A stretch of 64,000 nt of DNA from Parabacteroides timonensis. GTDB lineage: Bacteria > Bacteroidota > Bacteroidia > Bacteroidales > Tannerellaceae. The notes under the pieces are model-generated. The model did no database searches. It worked only from the letters and a program-made list of their open reading frames with translations, and was not told where the DNA came from. The stretch lies in contig NZ_LT669939.1 of assembly GCF_900128505.1 (NCBI RefSeq), forward strand, positions 1 through 64,000. Reading direction: 5' to 3'. Positions 62,008 to 64,000 of this stretch are shown piece after piece (within the stretch, counting starts at the first letter, position 1; each line of letters opens with the position of its first letter). Made by a program: the position numbers and the translations under genes.

Positions 62008-62330
62008 AGCAATACAGGTTTAATGGTTACGGCACCTATGGTATCATAGCGGGCGGTGGCCAGCAGTATGCCAAAGTCATCTTCGGCATCGATGTGCAAC
62101 AATTGGGATTGCAGTTTCCGGTTTTCACCTTCCGACAACATATTAAAGAAGAACGGGAATAAGACCGTTGACCGATACGGCTCTTCACGTAATGGAAGAG
62201 TCAAGCTGACCGATGGATAATCCTCTTTTTCCAAATAAGAAGAATCATAGGTGAATGTATATTCTCCATTATCCTCTTCTGTCAACATCCCGGCTCTAAT
62301 ACCGTGCAAATAAACTTCACATCGTCTCAT
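62004..62330 (-). CDS. HipS-like antitoxin (HipA N-subdomain 1)
   Basis: The 108-residue protein matches the N-terminal subdomain of HipA: MRRCEVYLHGIRAGMLTEED, TYDSSYLEKEDYPSVSLTLP and FFNMLSEGENRKLQ, then LLATARYDTIGAVTI. In E. coli O127 HipBST, HipS neutralises the HipT kinase. It stands 18 bp after hipB and overlaps hipT by 4 bp. Confidence 0.85.
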   Translation of the reverse strand: MRRCEVYLHGIRAGMLTEEDNGEYTFTYDSSYLEKEDYPSVSLTLPLREEPYRSTVLFPFFFNMLSEGENRKLQSQLLHIDAEDDFGILLATARYDTIGAVTIKPVLL

Positions 62331-62348
62331 TTCAATTAACAGTTAAAT

Positions 62349-62546
62349 TCAACTTTTCAATCCGATAGTCATTTGAAGCCCAAGCGTGTCAAGAATGGAA
62401 AGCAATGTTGCCAATTTAGGATTGCCTTCTCCACGCTCGATGGCCACCAGTGTATTGATACCCACGCCTGCCAGCTCGGAGAGTTCCAGCTGATTGACCT
62501 TCAAACTCTTCCTGCGCTCTTTAATAATCTTTCCTATCTCTTTCAT
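62349..62546 (-). CDS. HipB-like XRE-family regulator
   Basis: The start is set at ATG 62546 (MKEIGKIIKERRKSLKVNQL); a GTG six bases upstream overlaps the operator. About 65 residues form one helix-turn-helix (LSELAGVGINTLVAIERGEG, NPKLATLLSILDTLG). It probably represses its own operon by binding CACAAT-N2-ATTGTG sites at 62550-62563 and 62611-62624. Confidence 0.88.
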   Translation of the reverse strand: MKEIGKIIKERRKSLKVNQLELSELAGVGINTLVAIERGEGNPKLATLLSILDTLGLQMTIGLKS

Positions 62547-62549
62547 ATT

Positions 62550-62563
62550 CACAATACATTGTG
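62550..62563. promoter_or_regulatory. HipB operator O1
   Basis: CACAATACATTGTG (6-2-6 palindrome) lies between the -7 box at 62573-62580 and the hipB start, in the transcribed leader. Confidence 0.75.
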
Positions 62564-62572
62564 ATTTTCCGA

Positions 62573-62580
62573 CAAAAATA
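62573..62580 (-). promoter_or_regulatory. Bacteroides-type -7 box of the hipBST-like operon
   Basis: The minus strand reads TATTTTTG, matching TAnnTTTG. The operators lie on both sides of it. Confidence 0.6.
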
Positions 62581-62592
62581 CCAATTTAAAAC

Positions 62593-62642
62593 ATTAAAAG
62601 CAAATAAAATCACAATATATTGTGATTTTATTTGCTTTTAAT
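62593..62642. promoter_or_regulatory. Perfect 50-bp palindrome containing HipB operator O2
   Basis: Bases 62593-62642 equal their own reverse complement. The centre is CACAATATATTGTG (62611-62624), the same operator core as O1. The outer arms (ATTAAAAGCAAATAAAAT on one side) are extra symmetry that an operator does not require. It could extrude as a cruciform or serve as a binding platform for a large HipBST complex. Confidence 0.8.
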
Positions 62643-62680
62643 TTCAAGAAAAGACAAGGCAACTATAATCATTATATTCA

Positions 62681-62715
62681 TATAGATTAACATCATATAT
62701 TCAAGTTAATCTATA
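62681..62715. promoter_or_regulatory. Operator of the second hipB
   Basis: TATAGATTAAC and GTTAATCTATA form an 11-bp inverted repeat around 13 bases, 20 bp upstream of a -7 box. It is unlike the first operator, so the two systems are probably regulated separately. Confidence 0.65.
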
Positions 62716-62734
62716 CATTTATATGGATTATTTG

Positions 62735-62742
62735 TATATTTG
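62735..62742 (+). promoter_or_regulatory. Bacteroides-type -7 box of the second hipB
   Basis: TATATTTG matches TAnnTTTG 17 bp before ATG 62759, leaving a leader of about 10 nt with GGAA. Confidence 0.6.
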
Positions 62743-62758
62743 CAAAAAAGGAACAACC

Positions 62759-63073
62759 ATGTGGAATGAAATGAGCAATCCGGCTGTGCTGATGAGAATC
62801 GGCCAGCGCATCAAAGAGACACGTATCACGCAGCATATCACGCAGGAAGAACTGGCAAGGGCTTCCGGTGTAAGCCCCTTGACCGTTGCGAACATCGAGA
62901 AAGGTAAATCGGTATCGCTGCTGTTGTTCATCAGCGTACTCCGCTCGCTCGGCCTGCTGGAGAACCTGGAGCAACTGGTACCGGAAATCCGGGTCAGCCC
63001 GATAGAGCTCAAAAAACTGCAAGGAAAGAAACGCTACCGTGTACGCCATTTAAAACAAGATAACCATGAATGA
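62759..63073 (+). CDS. HipB-like XRE antitoxin (second system)
   Basis: ATG 62759 (MWNEMSNPAVLMRIGQRIKE) has GGAAC just upstream. About 104 residues hold a helix-turn-helix (ITQEELARASGVSPLTVANI, then EKGKSVSLLLFISVLRSLGL) and a C-terminal tail (SPIELKKLQGKKRYRVRHLK) typical of HipB partners of full HipA. It overlaps the hipA remnant by 8 bp. Confidence 0.85.
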   Translation: MWNEMSNPAVLMRIGQRIKETRITQHITQEELARASGVSPLTVANIEKGKSVSLLLFISVLRSLGLLENLEQLVPEIRVSPIELKKLQGKKRYRVRHLKQDNHE

Positions 63074-64000
63074 TTTGATAGTAGATGTAAAGCTGTGGGG
63101 AGAAAGCGTAGGCTCTCTCTATTGGGAAAAGGAAAGCAATGCCGCCTTGTTCGACTATGAACGGAAGTTCATCCGCTCCGGTCTTGACATTTCTCCCATC
63201 ATCATGCCCATCGGCCAGTACAAAATATCCCCTACCAGTTCCTTGAAAACTGCACCGACTGTTTCAAGGGGTTGCCCGGACTGTTTGCCGATTCACTACC
63301 GGATACTTTTGGAAACCAGATCATCAATGAATGGTTTGCCAGCAAGGGATTGTCCGGAGAAGAGATTACCCCTTTAGACAGGCTTTGTTATGTAGGTAAA
63401 CGTGGCATGGGCGCACTGGAGTTTGAGCCGTCATCATCAATCAACGGCATGAACGAATCATCAGTGCTCCATATCGAGGAACTGACGGAACTTGCCAAAT
63501 CCATATTCACGGACAGAATGGCCTTTCAAGCCCAACTGCGTCAGGTAAGGAAGAAACATCTTGGATATATTGAAAGTGGGAACATCCGCCGGAGGTGCCA
63601 AGCCCAAAGCCATCATCGCCTATAATGATATTACCGGAGAGGTACGCTCCGGGCAGGTAAAAGCCCCTGAAGGATTCGGGTATTGGCTACTGAAATTTGA
63701 TGGCGGCAAATACAGCGAACACACGTAGATAACGGACAATCCCCAAGGAATAGGAAATATCGAATATGCCTATCACCGGATGGCAAAAGCCTGCGGAATC
63801 AATATGATGGAATGCCGGTCACTTCAGGAAAAAGAGTCATGCCACTTTATGACACGCCGTTTCGACCGCACGGAAGATCCATGTACAGACATTGGCCGGG
63901 CTTGCCCACTATGACCGTGACCAACGCCATTCATACGAAGAGATATTCCGCATCATGCGACAGATGAACCTGCCTTATCCCAGTCAGGAGGAACTATATC
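63066..64000 (+). pseudogene. Degenerate hipA toxin gene, runs off the window
   Basis: Successive frames give MNDLIVDVKLWGESVGSLYW (start), then GLPGLFADSLPDTFGNQIIN and EEITPLDRLCYVGKRGMGAL, then VGTSAGGAKPKAIIAYNDIT and FGYWLLKFDGGKYSEHT, an in-frame TAG at about 63727, then NIEYAYHRMAKACGINMMEC and HFMTRRFDRTED. This follows HipA from end to end but needs at least three frame changes plus a stop. It is dead as a toxin. Its antitoxin gene is intact, and the intact HipT-like gene next door may explain why loss was tolerated. Confidence 0.88.

Noticed and set aside
1..64000. tRNA, rRNA and known riboswitch search by eye
   Set aside because: No cloverleaf with conserved TTCGA-type loops, no rRNA core sequence and no familiar riboswitch core was noticed; a covariance-model search would be needed to be sure.

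Overview
The window is chromosomal DNA of a gut-type Bacteroidales bacterium, most likely Parabacteroides or a close Bacteroides relative. The grounds are Mfa/FimB-type fimbrial operons with DUF3575 and DUF3868 partners, promoter boxes of the form TAnnTTTG, a split Kdp sensor, an MgtA ATPase paired with a porin, and degraded Bacteroides-type insertion sequence, HipBA and Rep modules. No rRNA, tRNA or CRISPR array was seen.

Layout. 1-3.5 kb: the start of a fimbrial operon (DUF3575, DUF3868, leftward) behind a probable invertible promoter segment and a tyrosine recombinase. 3.5-4.6 kb: a cluster of gene remnants. 5-17.1 kb: a leftward potassium block (regulator operon, then a 31-codon gene, kdpF, kdpA, kdpB, kdpC, an outer-membrane protein, kdpD sensor, histidine kinase and aspartokinase). 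17.7-24.1 kb: rightward trehalose synthesis (otsAB fusion), a GH15 hydrolase and a Na+/H+ antiporter. 24.1-28 kb: small orphan genes, an ECF sigma factor, a truncated marC and a ferritin-like gene. 28-35 kb: magnesium and envelope stress (mgtA, a porin and two tiny membrane proteins leftward; mgtC rightward; an OmpR-type two-component system). 35.6-38.9 kb: a collagen-like lipoprotein and an OmpA-type partner. 39-41.4 kb: remnants around an HU gene. 41.4-52.9 kb: a complete Mfa-type fimbrial operon with two regulators at its end. 53-57.8 kb: a glycine-betaine ABC transporter operon with a porin and a second mgtC. 58-64 kb: accessory DNA with a MITE-like element, iteron-like repeats, a frameshifted Rep-like gene, a three-gene HipBST-like kinase system and a decaying hipBA.

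How the parts fit. Most of the central 50 kb concerns ion and osmotic balance: K+ uptake, trehalose, Na+/H+ exchange, Mg2+ uptake and glycine betaine. Three of these units carry -24/-12 elements (GG-N10-GC or GG-N10-GT) about 100-120 bp from inverted repeats of one half-site, CCAAAATGAAAA. A fourth copy of the repeat lies in the gap in front of the NtrC-type regulator operon. This reads as a sigma-54 osmotic regulon controlled by the window's own NtrC-type regulator in place of KdpE. The mgtA/mgtC pair has a different divergent operator of four 19-20 bp boxes. Kdp, MgtA and the betaine transporter are each encoded with an outer-membrane protein.

Surface variability is the second theme: two fimbrial loci, a collagen-like lipoprotein, 18-bp inverted repeats flanking a ~400-bp promoter segment, and a 47-bp box shared in opposite orientation between the recombinase leader and the collagen-like locus leader 31 kb away. 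All function calls come from reading the sequence; no database search was possible.
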